Assembly (NCBI GenBank): GCA_902570945.1
Contig: CACGAJ010000006.1
Span: 1 to 53,580 of the forward strand
DNA from: an uncultured Synechococcaceae cyanobacterium
GTDB taxonomy: Bacteria; Cyanobacteriota; Cyanobacteriia; PCC-6307; Cyanobiaceae
Direction of reading: 5' to 3'
Length of the DNA: 53,580 nt
Part shown: one piece after another, positions 1 to 10,902 of the stretch
Position numbering within the stretch: the stretch's first letter is position 1
Layout of the letters: each line of letters begins with the position of its first letter
Translations under genes and position numbers: made by a program
The notes under the pieces: model-generated
The model's database searches: none
Seen by the model: only the letters and a program-made list of their open reading frames with translations
Told to the model about the DNA's origin: nothing

Positions 1-1
1 T

Positions 2-196
2 TCCCAACTAAATCTTTTTCTCGAAGAATGTAATCTCAAAGAAAAAAATCAAGAAATAATACTTATCAGGAACACAATAGTTAAGAATGAAGCCAAACAA
101 GTAAATAGAATAAATCAATCTTTGGAATCAATCTTTGGAAAATTAAGTCCACAAGGTAATCCATATCCATCTCCTTTTCCATTAAAAACAAAGTGA
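2..196 (+). CDS. C-terminal end of a protein of unknown function (5' truncated by window edge)
   Basis: Open frame from base 2 ([64 protein letters not shown]) ending at TGA 194-196; its stop overlaps the GTG start of the next gene. Confidence 0.6.
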   Translation, partial: SQLNLFLEECNLKEKNQEIILIRNTIVKNEAKQVNRINQSLESIFGKLSPQGNPYPSPFPLKTK

Positions 197-654
197 AATT
201 TTCCAAACCCAAACCCAAGTCAATTTTGAGTTTGGATATAGGTACCAAAAGAATAGGATTAGCTTATTGTGATCCCCTTTGTATAACATCAAATATACTT
301 CCAGCAGTAAAACGGTTTGAAAATAATCAAGAGTTAAAAATCATTAGAAACTATATAAATGAATTTAATTTGACTGGGTTTATTGTTGGTATTCCACTAG
401 ATGAGGCAGGTCAAATGACCACTCAAGCTTTTGACTGTAAAAATTACGGTCAATTACTTTCAAAAGAATTAAAGCTTCCATTTTCTTACGTCAACGAACA
501 TAGTTCAACTTGGGAATCTTCAGATAGATTTGGAATAAAAAAAGATAAATCCGGATTGATTGATAGTTTTTCAGCGAAAATAATACTTGAACAATGGATC
601 GAAGAGGGTCCTGAATTAGAAGAAATAGCTGGTAAACGTCAGATAAAATATTAG
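193..654 (+). CDS. ruvX: YqgF/RuvX family putative Holliday junction resolvase / pre-16S rRNA nuclease
   Basis: GTG start; [17 protein letters not shown] and [11 protein letters not shown] motifs typical of the YqgF fold. Confidence 0.8.
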   Translation: MKFSKPKPKSILSLDIGTKRIGLAYCDPLCITSNILPAVKRFENNQELKIIRNYINEFNLTGFIVGIPLDEAGQMTTQAFDCKNYGQLLSKELKLPFSYVNEHSSTWESSDRFGIKKDKSGLIDSFSAKIILEQWIEEGPELEEIAGKRQIKY

Positions 655-680
655 TATTAAAAAGAATAGATTATTTTTAA

Positions 681-1217
681 ATGAAAGAAGCCAATTCAAG
701 TGATAATTATGATGCACAGACTCTTTTATTAAATGACTCAAATGGAAACGAGCTATTTTGTTATCTTGAACAATTAGTAAGTGTTGAAGGCCAAGAATAT
801 GCTTTATTAACGCCAGTTGATACTCCAGTAAGTCTTTTTAAGATTAATGAAAAAGATGAACCTGAACTAATTGAGAAAATAGATAAAAATGAACAAATAC
901 TAAAAAATGCTGAAGCAGTTCTTCAAGAACATGATTTAAGACTTATCAGATCAGCAGTTACATTAACAGTATCAGGAGAACTTGAAGAACCAATATACGA
1001 TGAATTAGAAGAAGATTACGTCGATGATGACAGTGAGAGTTATGAATTGCTCGTTAACTTTAATCTTTTTGACCAAGAATATGGCTTATATATACCACTA
1101 GATCCTTTTTTTATTGTGGGTAAATTAAAAGACAAAGGTGTCTTATTAGTTGAAGATGATGAGTTCGATAAAATTCAACCTTTGATTGAAACTGAGCTTG
1201 AAAAAAGTAGTTCTTAA
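681..1217 (+). CDS. DUF3727-type acidic protein (DUF1292-like N-terminus)
   Basis: ORF with ATG; acidic, pattern LLNDSNGNELFCYLEQLVSVEGQEYALLTPVDTPV resembles the cyanobacterial family next to yqgF/yqeG. Confidence 0.65.
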   Translation: MKEANSSDNYDAQTLLLNDSNGNELFCYLEQLVSVEGQEYALLTPVDTPVSLFKINEKDEPELIEKIDKNEQILKNAEAVLQEHDLRLIRSAVTLTVSGELEEPIYDELEEDYVDDDSESYELLVNFNLFDQEYGLYIPLDPFFIVGKLKDKGVLLVEDDEFDKIQPLIETELEKSSS

Positions 1218-1222
1218 AATAA

Positions 1223-1717
1223 ATGAGATCTATCCTAAAAGTCAATTGGGATTCAAACTTACCTATATATGATATTTCCCAATCTGATTTGCAAAAAAAA
1301 GGAATTAATTCTTTATTGTTAGACGTGGATGGGACTCTAGTAAATAGAAAATCAAATATGATCCCAAAAGCTGTAAAAAATTGGATCATAGAATCTAAAA
1401 AACTTTTTTCATTATATTTAATAAGTAATAATCCATCAGAAAAAAGAATCGCAAAAATAGCGAAAGAATTAAATTTAAGGTATAAATACAATGCATCAAA
1501 ACCAAGAAAAAAAGTAACTTTGTCTGTTATCAACGAAATTGGCAGAGAGCCAAAAAATATAGCCATTATTGGCGACAGAATTTTTACAGATATTATTGTT
1601 GGGAATAGATGTGATATAAAAACAATATTAGTTAAGCGATTAAATAGGGATGGCTTGCCTATAAAATTTAATTTAACTTTGACAATAGAAAAATTAATTT
1701 CTCATTTTATAAAATGA
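1223..1717 (+). CDS. YqeG family HAD IIIA-type phosphatase
   Basis: [24 protein letters not shown] and [14 protein letters not shown] motifs. Confidence 0.85.
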   Translation: MRSILKVNWDSNLPIYDISQSDLQKKGINSLLLDVDGTLVNRKSNMIPKAVKNWIIESKKLFSLYLISNNPSEKRIAKIAKELNLRYKYNASKPRKKVTLSVINEIGREPKNIAIIGDRIFTDIIVGNRCDIKTILVKRLNRDGLPIKFNLTLTIEKLISHFIK

Positions 1718-2796
1718 AAACTTGGGTTATAAAAATTGGTACTAGTATTTTAAGAGGAACAGAGGAAACATCTACAGAAGAAGTTATTGAAAACCTTTCT
1801 AGATCCTTTACAAGTTTTCTTTCAAAAGGAAACAAATTAATTTTAGTAACTAGTGGAGCCGTTGGATTAGGTTGCAAAAAATTAAATATCAAAACGAGAC
1901 CAAATGATTTAAGTACCCTTCAAGCTACTGCTGCAATCGGTCAAGTTAATTTAATGTCGTTATACGATAAAGTATTTAATAAATTAGGTCATAATATTGC
2001 TCAAATTTTAATAACAAAAGCTGATTTCAATTCACGAGAATCCTTTAATAACGCTTCTAAAACTTTAAAAAAATTAATCGATTTGAATGTAATTCCAATA
2101 GTAAATGAAAATGATACCGTAGCAAATGAAGAACTTAAATATGGAGATAATGATACCCTTTCTGCTTTAGTTGCCTTGGCTATAAATGCTAACAAGCTTA
2201 TTTTATTAACCGATATTGAAAATCTATACTCAAAAGATCCACGTAATAATAAAGATGCGCAACCTATTAAAGAAGTTCATAATAGTGAATTAAAGGAAAT
2301 TAAAGATAAAAATATTCAAAACTCAAATAATGAATGGGGAACAGGAGGAATTTCAACAAAATTAATTTCTGCAGAAATAGCAACAAAAGGAGGAGTCGAA
2401 GTCCAACTAGTTGATGGAACTAATAAAAAAAACTTAATTGAAATTTTTAATGATAATGAAATTGGGACTTTATTTTATCCAGTAGAAAAACCTATTGGAA
2501 ACAAAAAAAGTTGGCTTTCACATGCAATTCAAACAGTAGGGAAAATTACTTTAGACGATGGCGCTTATTTTGCAATTAAAAAAAAAGGTGCCTCACTTTT
2601 AGCGGTTGGTGTTAAGAATGTAGAAGGAAACTTTACGATTAATCAGGCAGTTAAAATCGTAAATACAAATGATAAAGAAGTTGCAAAAGGTTTAGTATCA
2701 ATAAGTAGCGACAAATTAAGAAGTATCTTAAATAATAAAGAAAATAACAACTCCTCGATAATTGTCGTACACAGAGATGTTCTTGCTCTCTCTTAG
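1714..2796 (+). CDS. proB: Glutamate 5-kinase
   Basis: [53 protein letters not shown]-terminal PUA-like region; ATGA overlap with yqeG. Confidence 0.93.
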   Translation: MKTWVIKIGTSILRGTEETSTEEVIENLSRSFTSFLSKGNKLILVTSGAVGLGCKKLNIKTRPNDLSTLQATAAIGQVNLMSLYDKVFNKLGHNIAQILITKADFNSRESFNNASKTLKKLIDLNVIPIVNENDTVANEELKYGDNDTLSALVALAINANKLILLTDIENLYSKDPRNNKDAQPIKEVHNSELKEIKDKNIQNSNNEWGTGGISTKLISAEIATKGGVEVQLVDGTNKKNLIEIFNDNEIGTLFYPVEKPIGNKKSWLSHAIQTVGKITLDDGAYFAIKKKGASLLAVGVKNVEGNFTINQAVKIVNTNDKEVAKGLVSISSDKLRSILNNKENNNSSIIVVHRDVLALS

Positions 2797-2816
2797 AAAA
2801 AAATTAAAACTGAAAA

Positions 2817-3851
2817 ATGCTTTTAAGTGATTTAGTTGATCTAATAAAAAAAGGAAATTCAAATTTTATTAGTGCCAATATTTTCGAAAATTTAAATATA
2901 GATGATGCTGCTTCATTAGATACTGCAGTTAAACATCAAATATCTTTTTTAGAAGAAAATAATATTCTTAAAGAAAAATTAGATCAAACTAATGCATCAG
3001 TAATAATAACTACTAACAATGATGAAATCGTTTGTGCCCTAAAGAAACTCAATATATCAAACATAATCGTTAAAAATCCAAGAATTGCATTTGCAGAAGT
3101 ATTGGATTGTTTATATAAAACTATCAATTTCAAATCAGGAATTCACGCTTCTGCAGTTATAGATAAAACAGCAATAATTGGAACAGACTGCCATATTGGA
3201 CCTAATGTCTATATTGGAGAAAATACTGTAATTGGTGACAATAATCGAATTCTTCCTGGATCATCAATTCTAGGAAATATTCGAATAGGAAATAATAATA
3301 TAATTCATCCAAATTGTGTTATTTACGAAAATACCACTATAAAAGATAATTGTGTAATTAATTCAAATTCTGTTATTGGATCAGAGGGATTTGGTTTTAT
3401 TCCTAAAAATGGCAAATGGGTCAAGATGCCTCAAAAAGGTGGGGTAAAAATAATGAGTTTTGTAGAAATTGGAACGAATTGTTGTATTGATAGACCAGCA
3501 GTTGGATTTACTTTTATTGATGAGGGAACAAAGTTGGATAATTTAATACAAATAGGCCATGGAGTTAAAATTGGAAAGAATTGTGCATTTGCAGCTCAAG
3601 TTGGTATCGCTGGAGGAGCAAATATTGGAGATGGTGTTATTTTGGCAGGACAAGTAGGAGTCAATAATAGAGTAAAAGTTGGTAATAATGTCATAGCGAG
3701 TTCAAAATGCGGAATCCATTGTGACATAGAAGATGGCAAGGTAATTAGTGGTTTTCCTGCTATGGAAAATAAATCATGGCTAAGGAGTTCAAGTATTTTT
3801 AAAAAATTACCAGAATTGGCAAAAAAACTTAGACAATTAGACAAGCAATAA
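2817..3851 (+). CDS. lpxD: UDP-3-O-(3-hydroxyacyl)glucosamine N-acyltransferase
   Basis: Left-handed beta-helix hexapeptide repeats; IQIGHGVKIGKNCAFAAQVGIAGGANIGDGVILAGQVGV. Confidence 0.92.
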   Translation: MLLSDLVDLIKKGNSNFISANIFENLNIDDAASLDTAVKHQISFLEENNILKEKLDQTNASVIITTNNDEIVCALKKLNISNIIVKNPRIAFAEVLDCLYKTINFKSGIHASAVIDKTAIIGTDCHIGPNVYIGENTVIGDNNRILPGSSILGNIRIGNNNIIHPNCVIYENTTIKDNCVINSNSVIGSEGFGFIPKNGKWVKMPQKGGVKIMSFVEIGTNCCIDRPAVGFTFIDEGTKLDNLIQIGHGVKIGKNCAFAAQVGIAGGANIGDGVILAGQVGVNNRVKVGNNVIASSKCGIHCDIEDGKVISGFPAMENKSWLRSSSIFKKLPELAKKLRQLDKQ

Positions 3852-3879
3852 TTTATTGTTCTATTAAACAAAAATTTAA

Positions 3880-4953
3880 ATGAAGAAATATAAGATTGTT
3901 TTATTGTCAGGAGACGGAATTGGACCTGAGATTTCAGAAGTTTCAAAAAAAGTTTTAAAAAAGCTATCGAAAAATCATAATTTCGATATTGAGATTATTG
4001 AAAAATTATTTGGAGGGATAGCTTATGAAAGATATGGGACTCCTGCTCCAGATGAGACTCTAAATCAATGCAAAAAAAGTGATGCTGTACTTTTAGCCTG
4101 TGTTGGAAATATCAAATATGATTCTCTTGCAAGAGAATTAAGGCCAGAAAGTGGGTTACTAAAGTTAAGATCTGCCCTAAACCTTTTCGCAAATATCAGG
4201 CCTGTCAAAATAAGAAAATCTCTATTAGATTCAAGTTCATTAAAAAAAGAAATCGTTGAGCATGTAGATCTTATTGTTGTAAGAGAATTAATAGGGGGAA
4301 TTTATTTTGGAAAACCAAGAGGACATATAACAAATACAAAAATGCCAAAAGCTTTCAATACTATGGTTTATGATTCGGCCGAAATAACAAGAATAACTGA
4401 AATAGCAATAAAAATTGCTAACCAAAGAAATAAAAAAATATGTTCTGTTGATAAATCAAACGTTCTTGAGGTTAGTCAATTGTGGAGAGATACAGTTTTA
4501 AATATCACCTCAAAAGATAAAAATATATCTCTAAGCAATATGTACGTTGATAATGCCGCTATGCAATTAGTTAGAGATCCTGGTCAATTTGATGTAATTT
4601 TAACTAGTAATTTATTTGGTGATATTTTAAGCGATTTAGCCGCAATGTTAACTGGTTCTATTGGTATGCTTCCATCTGCTTCTCTAAACAATAGTGGTCC
4701 TGGTGTTTTTGAACCTGTTCATGGTTCGGCTCCTGATATAGCTGGTAAAAACATAGCGAATCCTATAGCTATGCTTTTATCTGCTTCCATGATGTTAAAA
4801 ATTGGATTAAGTGAAGAAGAAGCTGCAGAAAATTTAGAAACTGCCATTGATAAAGTTTTGTCAAAAGGATTTAGAACAGCAGATTTAGCTGATGGTTCTT
4901 CTGAAGTTTTATCTTGCAGTGAAATCGGAAATAAAATAATGGATGAAATTTAA
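3880..4953 (+). CDS. leuB: 3-isopropylmalate dehydrogenase
   Basis: LLSGDGIGPEI, RELIGGIYFGKPRG, NLFGDILSDLAAMLTGSIGMLPSA, PVHGSAPDIAGK. Confidence 0.95.
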   Translation: MKKYKIVLLSGDGIGPEISEVSKKVLKKLSKNHNFDIEIIEKLFGGIAYERYGTPAPDETLNQCKKSDAVLLACVGNIKYDSLARELRPESGLLKLRSALNLFANIRPVKIRKSLLDSSSLKKEIVEHVDLIVVRELIGGIYFGKPRGHITNTKMPKAFNTMVYDSAEITRITEIAIKIANQRNKKICSVDKSNVLEVSQLWRDTVLNITSKDKNISLSNMYVDNAAMQLVRDPGQFDVILTSNLFGDILSDLAAMLTGSIGMLPSASLNNSGPGVFEPVHGSAPDIAGKNIANPIAMLLSASMMLKIGLSEEEAAENLETAIDKVLSKGFRTADLADGSSEVLSCSEIGNKIMDEI

Positions 4954-5043
4954 AAAAAAAATTAATAAATAAAAAAATATTTCTTAGTTAAACATAAAGT
5001 TGGCATATGACCTGTCAGAATCATTAGATATTGTTTTTTAAAA

Positions 5044-5940
5044 ATGTCAAAACGTCATCCAGTAGTTGCTGTAACAGGATCTTCAGGAGCAGGAACAAGT
5101 ACAGTAAAAAGAGCCTTTGAGCATATTTTTGCCAGAGAAGATATTGTTCCTGCAGTTGTAGAAGGTGATAGTTACCACAGATTTGAAAGAATGCCTATGA
5201 AAAAAGCTATGGCAGAGGCTCTTTCAAAAGGTGAAAATTTCTCTCATTTTGGTCCAGAGGCTAATCTTTTTGACAAGCTAGAAGAACTTTTTAAGATCTA
5301 TGGTGAAACTGGAGGAGGGAAGAAAAGATATTATCTACATAGTCTTGAAGAAGCAGAAGAACATAACACAAGACTAGGTACATCATTAGAACCTGGTCAA
5401 TTTACTCCATGGGAAGATATTCCTGAGGGAACAGACGTACTTTTTTATGAAGGTTTGCATGGCGGGGTAGAAGGTGATGGATACAATGTGGCATCTTATG
5501 CTGATTTACTTGTTGGTGTTGTTCCGATAACAAATTTAGAGTGGATCCAAAAAATCCATAGAGATAATGCAGAAAGGGGTTACTCAGCAGAAACCATTGT
5601 GGATACCATATTGAGAAGAATGCCTGATTATATAAATCACATTTGCCCACAATTCAGCAAAACCGATATTAATTTCCAAAGAATTCCCACAATTGACACT
5701 TCTAATCCTTTCATATGCAGGAATATCCCAACTCCTGATGAGAGCTTTGTGATCATACATTTCAGAAAAGGGGCAAGAGAGAAATGGGGGATTGATTTTC
5801 AATACTTGCTTGGAATGATTAACGATTCATTCATGTCAAGTCCAACAAGTATCGTTGTAAATGGAGGGAAAATGGGATTCGCAATGGAACTAATTCTCAC
5901 TCCAATAATTCATAAAATGATTGAGGAGAAAAATAAATAA
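5044..5940 (+). CDS. prk: Phosphoribulokinase
   Basis: VAVTGSSGAGTSTVKRAF P-loop; VVEGDSYHRFERMPMK; FYEGLHGG. Confidence 0.95.
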   Translation: MSKRHPVVAVTGSSGAGTSTVKRAFEHIFAREDIVPAVVEGDSYHRFERMPMKKAMAEALSKGENFSHFGPEANLFDKLEELFKIYGETGGGKKRYYLHSLEEAEEHNTRLGTSLEPGQFTPWEDIPEGTDVLFYEGLHGGVEGDGYNVASYADLLVGVVPITNLEWIQKIHRDNAERGYSAETIVDTILRRMPDYINHICPQFSKTDINFQRIPTIDTSNPFICRNIPTPDESFVIIHFRKGAREKWGIDFQYLLGMINDSFMSSPTSIVVNGGKMGFAMELILTPIIHKMIEEKNK

Positions 5941-6080
5941 CAATTAATTTCGATTAATAACTCAAATCATTATTTTTTTTAACTTTGAGGAGTTTTTAAT
6001 CTAGAGGATCTCAAATTTTTATATATCTTTCTTGATAAAAGTACCTTATTTAGATTTAAATAGAAAAAACAGGAAACATT

Positions 6081-6962
6081 GTGTCATTAATCGACTGGTT
6101 TGCCGCAAGGCGTAAAGATCAATTTGTTGGGAAAGTTTCGCAAGATACTGATGAGGGAGATGGTTTGTGGGTTAAATGTTCAGAATGTTCGCAAGTAGCC
6201 TATAGAAAAGACCTAATTTCAAATTTCAATGTTTGCAGTAATTGTGGACATCACAATAGGATTAATAGCGATGAAAGGATAAATATAATTGCTGACAAAA
6301 ATTCATTCAAGGAGTTTGATAGTTCATTAAGTCCTACAGATCCTTTAGGTTTTAAAGATAGAAGATCATATGCTGATCGAATAAAAGAAAGTCAAGCTGG
6401 CACAGGTTTAAGAGATGGAGTCGTAACAGGTATCTGTTCTGTAAATTCAATGCCTTTAGCATTAGCTGTTATGGATTTTAGATTTATGGGAGGATCAATG
6501 GGTTCAGTAGTTGGTGAAAAAATTACTAGGATAATTGAAAGAGCTACCTTGGAAAATTTTCCTATTCTTATTGTTTGCGCATCAGGAGGAGCCAGGATGC
6601 AAGAAGGCATGTTAAGTCTCATGCAAATGGCAAAAATATCTGGAGCACTAAAAAAACATAAAGAAAAAAATCTTCTATATATGCCCTTATTAACTCATCC
6701 AACTACTGGGGGGGTAACAGCAAGCTTTGCGATGTTAGGGGATTTAATTTTAGCAGAACCTAAAGCTCTTATTGGATTTGCTGGAAGAAGGGTTATAGAA
6801 CAAACATTAAGAGAAAAATTACCTGATAATTTTCAAACAGCTGAATATCTGCTTGAGCATGGTTTTGTTGATGTAATAGTTAAGAGGAAAGATCTCAAGG
6901 ATACTCTTACTAAAATTTTAAAAATTCATGGAGTAAAAGAACTTGCAAAAGCAAATATATAA
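6081..6962 (+). CDS. accD: Acetyl-CoA carboxylase carboxyltransferase subunit beta
   Basis: Zinc finger CSECSQ...[37 protein letters not shown] start. Confidence 0.94.
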   Translation: MSLIDWFAARRKDQFVGKVSQDTDEGDGLWVKCSECSQVAYRKDLISNFNVCSNCGHHNRINSDERINIIADKNSFKEFDSSLSPTDPLGFKDRRSYADRIKESQAGTGLRDGVVTGICSVNSMPLALAVMDFRFMGGSMGSVVGEKITRIIERATLENFPILIVCASGGARMQEGMLSLMQMAKISGALKKHKEKNLLYMPLLTHPTTGGVTASFAMLGDLILAEPKALIGFAGRRVIEQTLREKLPDNFQTAEYLLEHGFVDVIVKRKDLKDTLTKILKIHGVKELAKANI

Positions 6963-6963
6963 G

Positions 6964-7356
6964 ATGAGAATTATTTCAAATTTCTTTTATTTTTCTTGCA
7001 TCCTTTTATTTTTTATATTAAATTTTGCTCCATATTCTTTTGGAATAGGAAATGTTGACTGGGTCCTTCTAAAAGAGAATAATGAAGGGAAAGAATGGCT
7101 TGATAAAGGCAGTATTAAGCGGCTTCCAAATGCTGAAATAAGTGTCTTAACAAAGTTCTTTAGAAACCCAACTAATTCTGATGATGATGGAGAGTTATCA
7201 CTTTATGTAATGAGAATTAATTGCGTTGAAAAAAAGTTCAAAGATACTTCAATAAATGGAATCCCTCAATTTAATTCAAAATGGCAAACTTCTAATAATG
7301 ATGAACTCATAGATGTTGTTATTGAAAAAAGCTGTTCAGAGTTTATTAATGGATAA
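6964..7356 (+). CDS. Small predicted secreted protein, unknown function
   Basis: ATG at 6964 directly after accD; hydrophobic N-terminal signal-like segment MRIISNFFYFSCILLFFILNFAPYSFG. Confidence 0.65.
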   Translation: MRIISNFFYFSCILLFFILNFAPYSFGIGNVDWVLLKENNEGKEWLDKGSIKRLPNAEISVLTKFFRNPTNSDDDGELSLYVMRINCVEKKFKDTSINGIPQFNSKWQTSNNDELIDVVIEKSCSEFING

Positions 7357-7358
7357 GA

Positions 7359-8456
7359 ATGAAATCTAAAAATAAAAAATTAAAAATAGCAATCGCTGGA
7401 CTAGGGTTTGGTAAAAAAGTTCATTTAGAGGCATTAAAAGAATCTGATTACTTAACTCCTGTAGCTATTTATCATTATGAGAAAAAGCAGGAATCGTTAT
7501 TAGAAAAAGAAACTGACTTAGATTTTTTTCATGATTGGGATGACTTAATTAAATCTCCAGAAATTGATGGGATCATTATTGCTACCCCTCCTGAATCAAG
7601 ATTTAAATATGCAAAAAGCGCACTTGAGAACAATAAAAATTTGCTACTGGAAAAACCTGTTTCAATATCATCCCGTGAAATAGAAGAGCTTCAGAGAATA
7701 TCTTTGATTAATAACTTAAGCGTATGTGTTGATTTTGAATATAGAGCAGTGCCCCTTTTTCTTCAGACAAAAAAACTTCTTGATGAAAATATATTAGGAG
7801 AAATATATTTAGTCAAATTAGATTGGTTAATGGGGAGCAGATCAGATCCTGGAAGAGCTTGGAATTGGTATTCTTTGGAAGAAAAAGGTGGAGGAGTTAT
7901 TGGAGCCTTAGGTACACATGCATTCGACATGTTGAATTGGTTTTTTGGAGAATCAATAAATGTATCAGGTAAGTTAGCAACATCAATCAAAAAAAGACCT
8001 TTACCTAATTCATCTGATTTTAATGACGTTACTAGCGAGGATGTTTGTCTCGCTAATATAGAGATATCAAACTACAGCTCCAATCTTATTCCATGTCAGG
8101 TATCTTTATCATCGATTTCTAAAAATGGTAGAGGATTTAGTTTAGAAATATATGGAAGCGAAGGTTCACTTATTCTTAAAAGCGAAAACCAAAAAGATTA
8201 TGTACATGGTTTTAATTTGAAATATTCAAACAACGAAAATAAAATACAAAATCTAACTGCAGATTCAAGTTTTAATTTTGAAAAAACATGGACTGATGGG
8301 AGAATAGCTCCAGTTTTGAGAATTCAAAATTTATGGGCTCAGAGTATAATAAATAGAACACCTGTTATCCCAGGCTTATGTGAGGGACTTGCTAGTCATA
8401 AAGTTTGCGAAGCCATAAGAGAATCATCGAAAAGTGGATTAATTATCAAAATTTAA
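7359..8456 (+). CDS. Gfo/Idh/MocA family oxidoreductase
   Basis: IAIAGLGFGKKVHLEAL Rossmann motif; LLEKPVSISSREIEEL. Confidence 0.88.
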   Translation: MKSKNKKLKIAIAGLGFGKKVHLEALKESDYLTPVAIYHYEKKQESLLEKETDLDFFHDWDDLIKSPEIDGIIIATPPESRFKYAKSALENNKNLLLEKPVSISSREIEELQRISLINNLSVCVDFEYRAVPLFLQTKKLLDENILGEIYLVKLDWLMGSRSDPGRAWNWYSLEEKGGGVIGALGTHAFDMLNWFFGESINVSGKLATSIKKRPLPNSSDFNDVTSEDVCLANIEISNYSSNLIPCQVSLSSISKNGRGFSLEIYGSEGSLILKSENQKDYVHGFNLKYSNNENKIQNLTADSSFNFEKTWTDGRIAPVLRIQNLWAQSIINRTPVIPGLCEGLASHKVCEAIRESSKSGLIIKI

Positions 8457-8559
8457 GGCTATACATTTATAAGTAGCAATTGTCACCCGATAAAGTATTG
8501 AATTGATTTTATTTTTTTTTCATATTCTGGAAAAATCAATGGGACTGATTTATTAAAGA

Positions 8560-9627
8560 ATGGCTTTAAATTATTACAAAAATGAGCTTAAAGAAAATGC
8601 TCAATTACTAGCTTCTAAAGGAAAAGGGATATTAGCGGTAGATGAATCTACTAAAACAGTAGGTAAAAGACTCGCTGGAATTGGCGTTGAGAATACTGAA
8701 GAAAATAGGAAGGCATATAGAGGAATGCTTTTTACTACAGAAGGCCTTGGCAAATATATAAGTGGAGCAATCCTTTTTGAAGAAACTCTTTATCAGAGTC
8801 ATCAAGATGGTGAGTCAATGGTTAAAAAACTAAACGAATTAGGTATTATTCCAGGGATAAAGGTTGATAAAGGCCTAAATCCACTTCCTGGTGCAGGAGA
8901 TGTAGAAACTTTTTGCTCTGGCTTAGATGGGTTAGTTGAGAGAGCAGCAAAATATTATGAACAAGGTGCAAGATTTGCAAAGTGGAGAGCAGTTCTGCAG
9001 ATTACAAATGATGGTTGTCCGTCAAAACTATCAATTCAAGAGAATGCTTGGGGATTAGCAAGGTATGCAAGATCAGTTCAAGAATCTGGTTTAGTTCCAA
9101 TTATTGAACCTGAAATCTTGATGGACGGCGATCATACTATTGAAAAAACTGCTGAAGTTCAAGAAGAAGTAATAAAGCAGGTTTATATTGCCTGTCAAGA
9201 AAATGGAGTTTTTCTAGAAGGAACTCTATTAAAACCTTCTATGACTGTTAACGGAGCAGAATGTCCAACAAAGGCTGATCCTATGAAAGTTGCTGAAATG
9301 ACAATTAGAACTATGGAAAGATGTGTTCCTGCATCCGTACCTGGAATAGTTTTCTTATCAGGAGGGTTAAGCGAAGAAGCAGCTTCTGTTTATTTAAATA
9401 ATATGAACACTCTTTACAGGAAAGCTTTATGGAATGTTTCATTCTCCTATGGAAGAGCACTTCAACACTCATGCTTAAAGGCCTGGAAAGGAAGCGATGT
9501 CAAAGGAGGGCAAAAAGCATTAATAGCAAGAGCTCAAGCAAACTCTGAAGCTTCAAAAGGTGCCTACGTAGCAGGATCTCAACCTTCATCTGATGAGCAA
9601 TTATTTGTAGCAGGATACACCTACTAA
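8560..9627 (+). CDS. Fructose-bisphosphate aldolase, class I
   Basis: LASKGKGILAVDESTKTVGKRL; GIIPGIKVDKG; FLEGTLLKPSMTV; FLSGGLSEEAAS. Confidence 0.94.
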   Translation: MALNYYKNELKENAQLLASKGKGILAVDESTKTVGKRLAGIGVENTEENRKAYRGMLFTTEGLGKYISGAILFEETLYQSHQDGESMVKKLNELGIIPGIKVDKGLNPLPGAGDVETFCSGLDGLVERAAKYYEQGARFAKWRAVLQITNDGCPSKLSIQENAWGLARYARSVQESGLVPIIEPEILMDGDHTIEKTAEVQEEVIKQVYIACQENGVFLEGTLLKPSMTVNGAECPTKADPMKVAEMTIRTMERCVPASVPGIVFLSGGLSEEAASVYLNNMNTLYRKALWNVSFSYGRALQHSCLKAWKGSDVKGGQKALIARAQANSEASKGAYVAGSQPSSDEQLFVAGYTY

Positions 9628-9775
9628 CTAAAATCCTTAAAAAAATACACCCTGGGTCATAAAATTAGTTTCTTAAATTTGGTATTTTGTATATCTAATA
9701 ACGTGACATTTGATACCTCTTTATACTAAACTCTCGGAAACATATGCTTTATATAGCATTTAACTTATTTTAATT

Positions 9776-10849
9776 ATGGCCCTCGTTCCCTTAAGACTAC
9801 TTTTAGATCACGCTGCTGAAAATGGTTACGGTATTCCAGCTTTCAATGTTAATAACCTTGAGCAAGTTCAAGCAATCATGGAAGCGGCGTATGAAACTGA
9901 TAGTCCTGTAATCCTCCAAGCATCAAGAGGGGCAAGAAATTATGCAGGCGAAATTTTCCTACGTCATTTAATCCTTGCCGCTACAGAAACATATCCTAAT
10001 ATTCCAGTAGTAATGCACCAAGACCATGGTAATGAGCCATCAACATGTTATTCAGCAGCAATAAATGGATTTACTTCAGTGATGATGGATGGTTCTCTAG
10101 AGGCAGATGCAAAAACACCCGCGAGTTACGAATATAATGTTGCAGTTACAAAAAAAGTAGTAGATTTTGCTCATTCAGTTGGAGTTAGTGTTGAAGGCGA
10201 ATTGGGTTGCCTAGGTTCATTAGAAACAGGTAAAGGTGAAGCAGAAGATGGTCATGGATTTGAAGGTGAACTTTCTACAGATATGCTTTTGACTGATCCT
10301 GAAGAAGCAGCAGATTTTGTTGCTAAAACAAAAGTTGATGCTCTAGCTATTGCTATAGGTACAAGTCATGGTGCTTATAAATTTACAAGAAAACCTACAG
10401 GAGAAGTTCTTGCAATAAGCAGAATTGCTGAAATACATAAAGCGCTTCCAAATACCCATCTTGTAATGCATGGATCTAGTTCAGTTCCTCAGGAATGGTT
10501 AGATATTATTAACAAATATGGTGGTGAAATTCCTCAGACATATGGAGTTCCAGTTGAAGAGATTCAAGAGGGAATAAGAAATGGAGTTAGGAAAGTCAAC
10601 ATTGATACCGATAACAGACTTGCTTTCACTGCTGCGGTGAGAGAAGCAGCATTTGCTGATAAGGCAAACTTTGACCCAAGACATTTCAACAAGCCTGCTA
10701 GAAAATACATGAAGCAAGTTTGTCTTGATAGATACAAGCAGTTCTGGTGTGAAGGACAAGCAAGTAAGATCAAACAAAACAGCACTAATTATTTTGCTGA
10801 TCTTTACGCAAAAGGTGATTTAGATCCAAAAGTAAAAGCTACTGTTTAA
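9776..10849 (+). CDS. fbaA: Fructose-bisphosphate aldolase, class II
   Basis: [61 protein letters not shown]. Confidence 0.95.
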   Translation: MALVPLRLLLDHAAENGYGIPAFNVNNLEQVQAIMEAAYETDSPVILQASRGARNYAGEIFLRHLILAATETYPNIPVVMHQDHGNEPSTCYSAAINGFTSVMMDGSLEADAKTPASYEYNVAVTKKVVDFAHSVGVSVEGELGCLGSLETGKGEAEDGHGFEGELSTDMLLTDPEEAADFVAKTKVDALAIAIGTSHGAYKFTRKPTGEVLAISRIAEIHKALPNTHLVMHGSSSVPQEWLDIINKYGGEIPQTYGVPVEEIQEGIRNGVRKVNIDTDNRLAFTAAVREAAFADKANFDPRHFNKPARKYMKQVCLDRYKQFWCEGQASKIKQNSTNYFADLYAKGDLDPKVKATV

Positions 10850-10870
10850 TTTCTTCCCAAATTAAATAAA

Positions 10871-10902
10871 AAAAGACCTCCAAAATTGGGGGTCTTTTTT
10901 TT
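10871..10902. terminator. Rho-independent terminator, potentially bidirectional, between class II FBA and purQ
   Basis: AAAAGACCTCCaaaattGGGGGTCTTTTTTTT: 7-bp stem (one G-U) flanked by A-tract and T-tract. Confidence 0.85.

Noticed and set aside
1111-1566. 151-aa minus-strand ORF over DUF3727/yqeG genes
   Set aside because: Antisense to two supported genes; Phe/Leu-rich shadow ORF.
3596-3946. 116-aa minus-strand ORF over lpxD end
   Set aside because: Shadow ORF on a hexapeptide-repeat gene; no independent support.
5984-6024. Possible terminator after prk (TTTGAGG...TCTCAAATTTTTAT)
   Set aside because: Stem of only 6-7 AU-rich pairs with a 17-20 nt loop; too weak to call.
10499-10785. Two minus-strand ORFs inside class II FBA
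   Set aside because: Antisense shadow ORFs in different frames of the same conserved gene.
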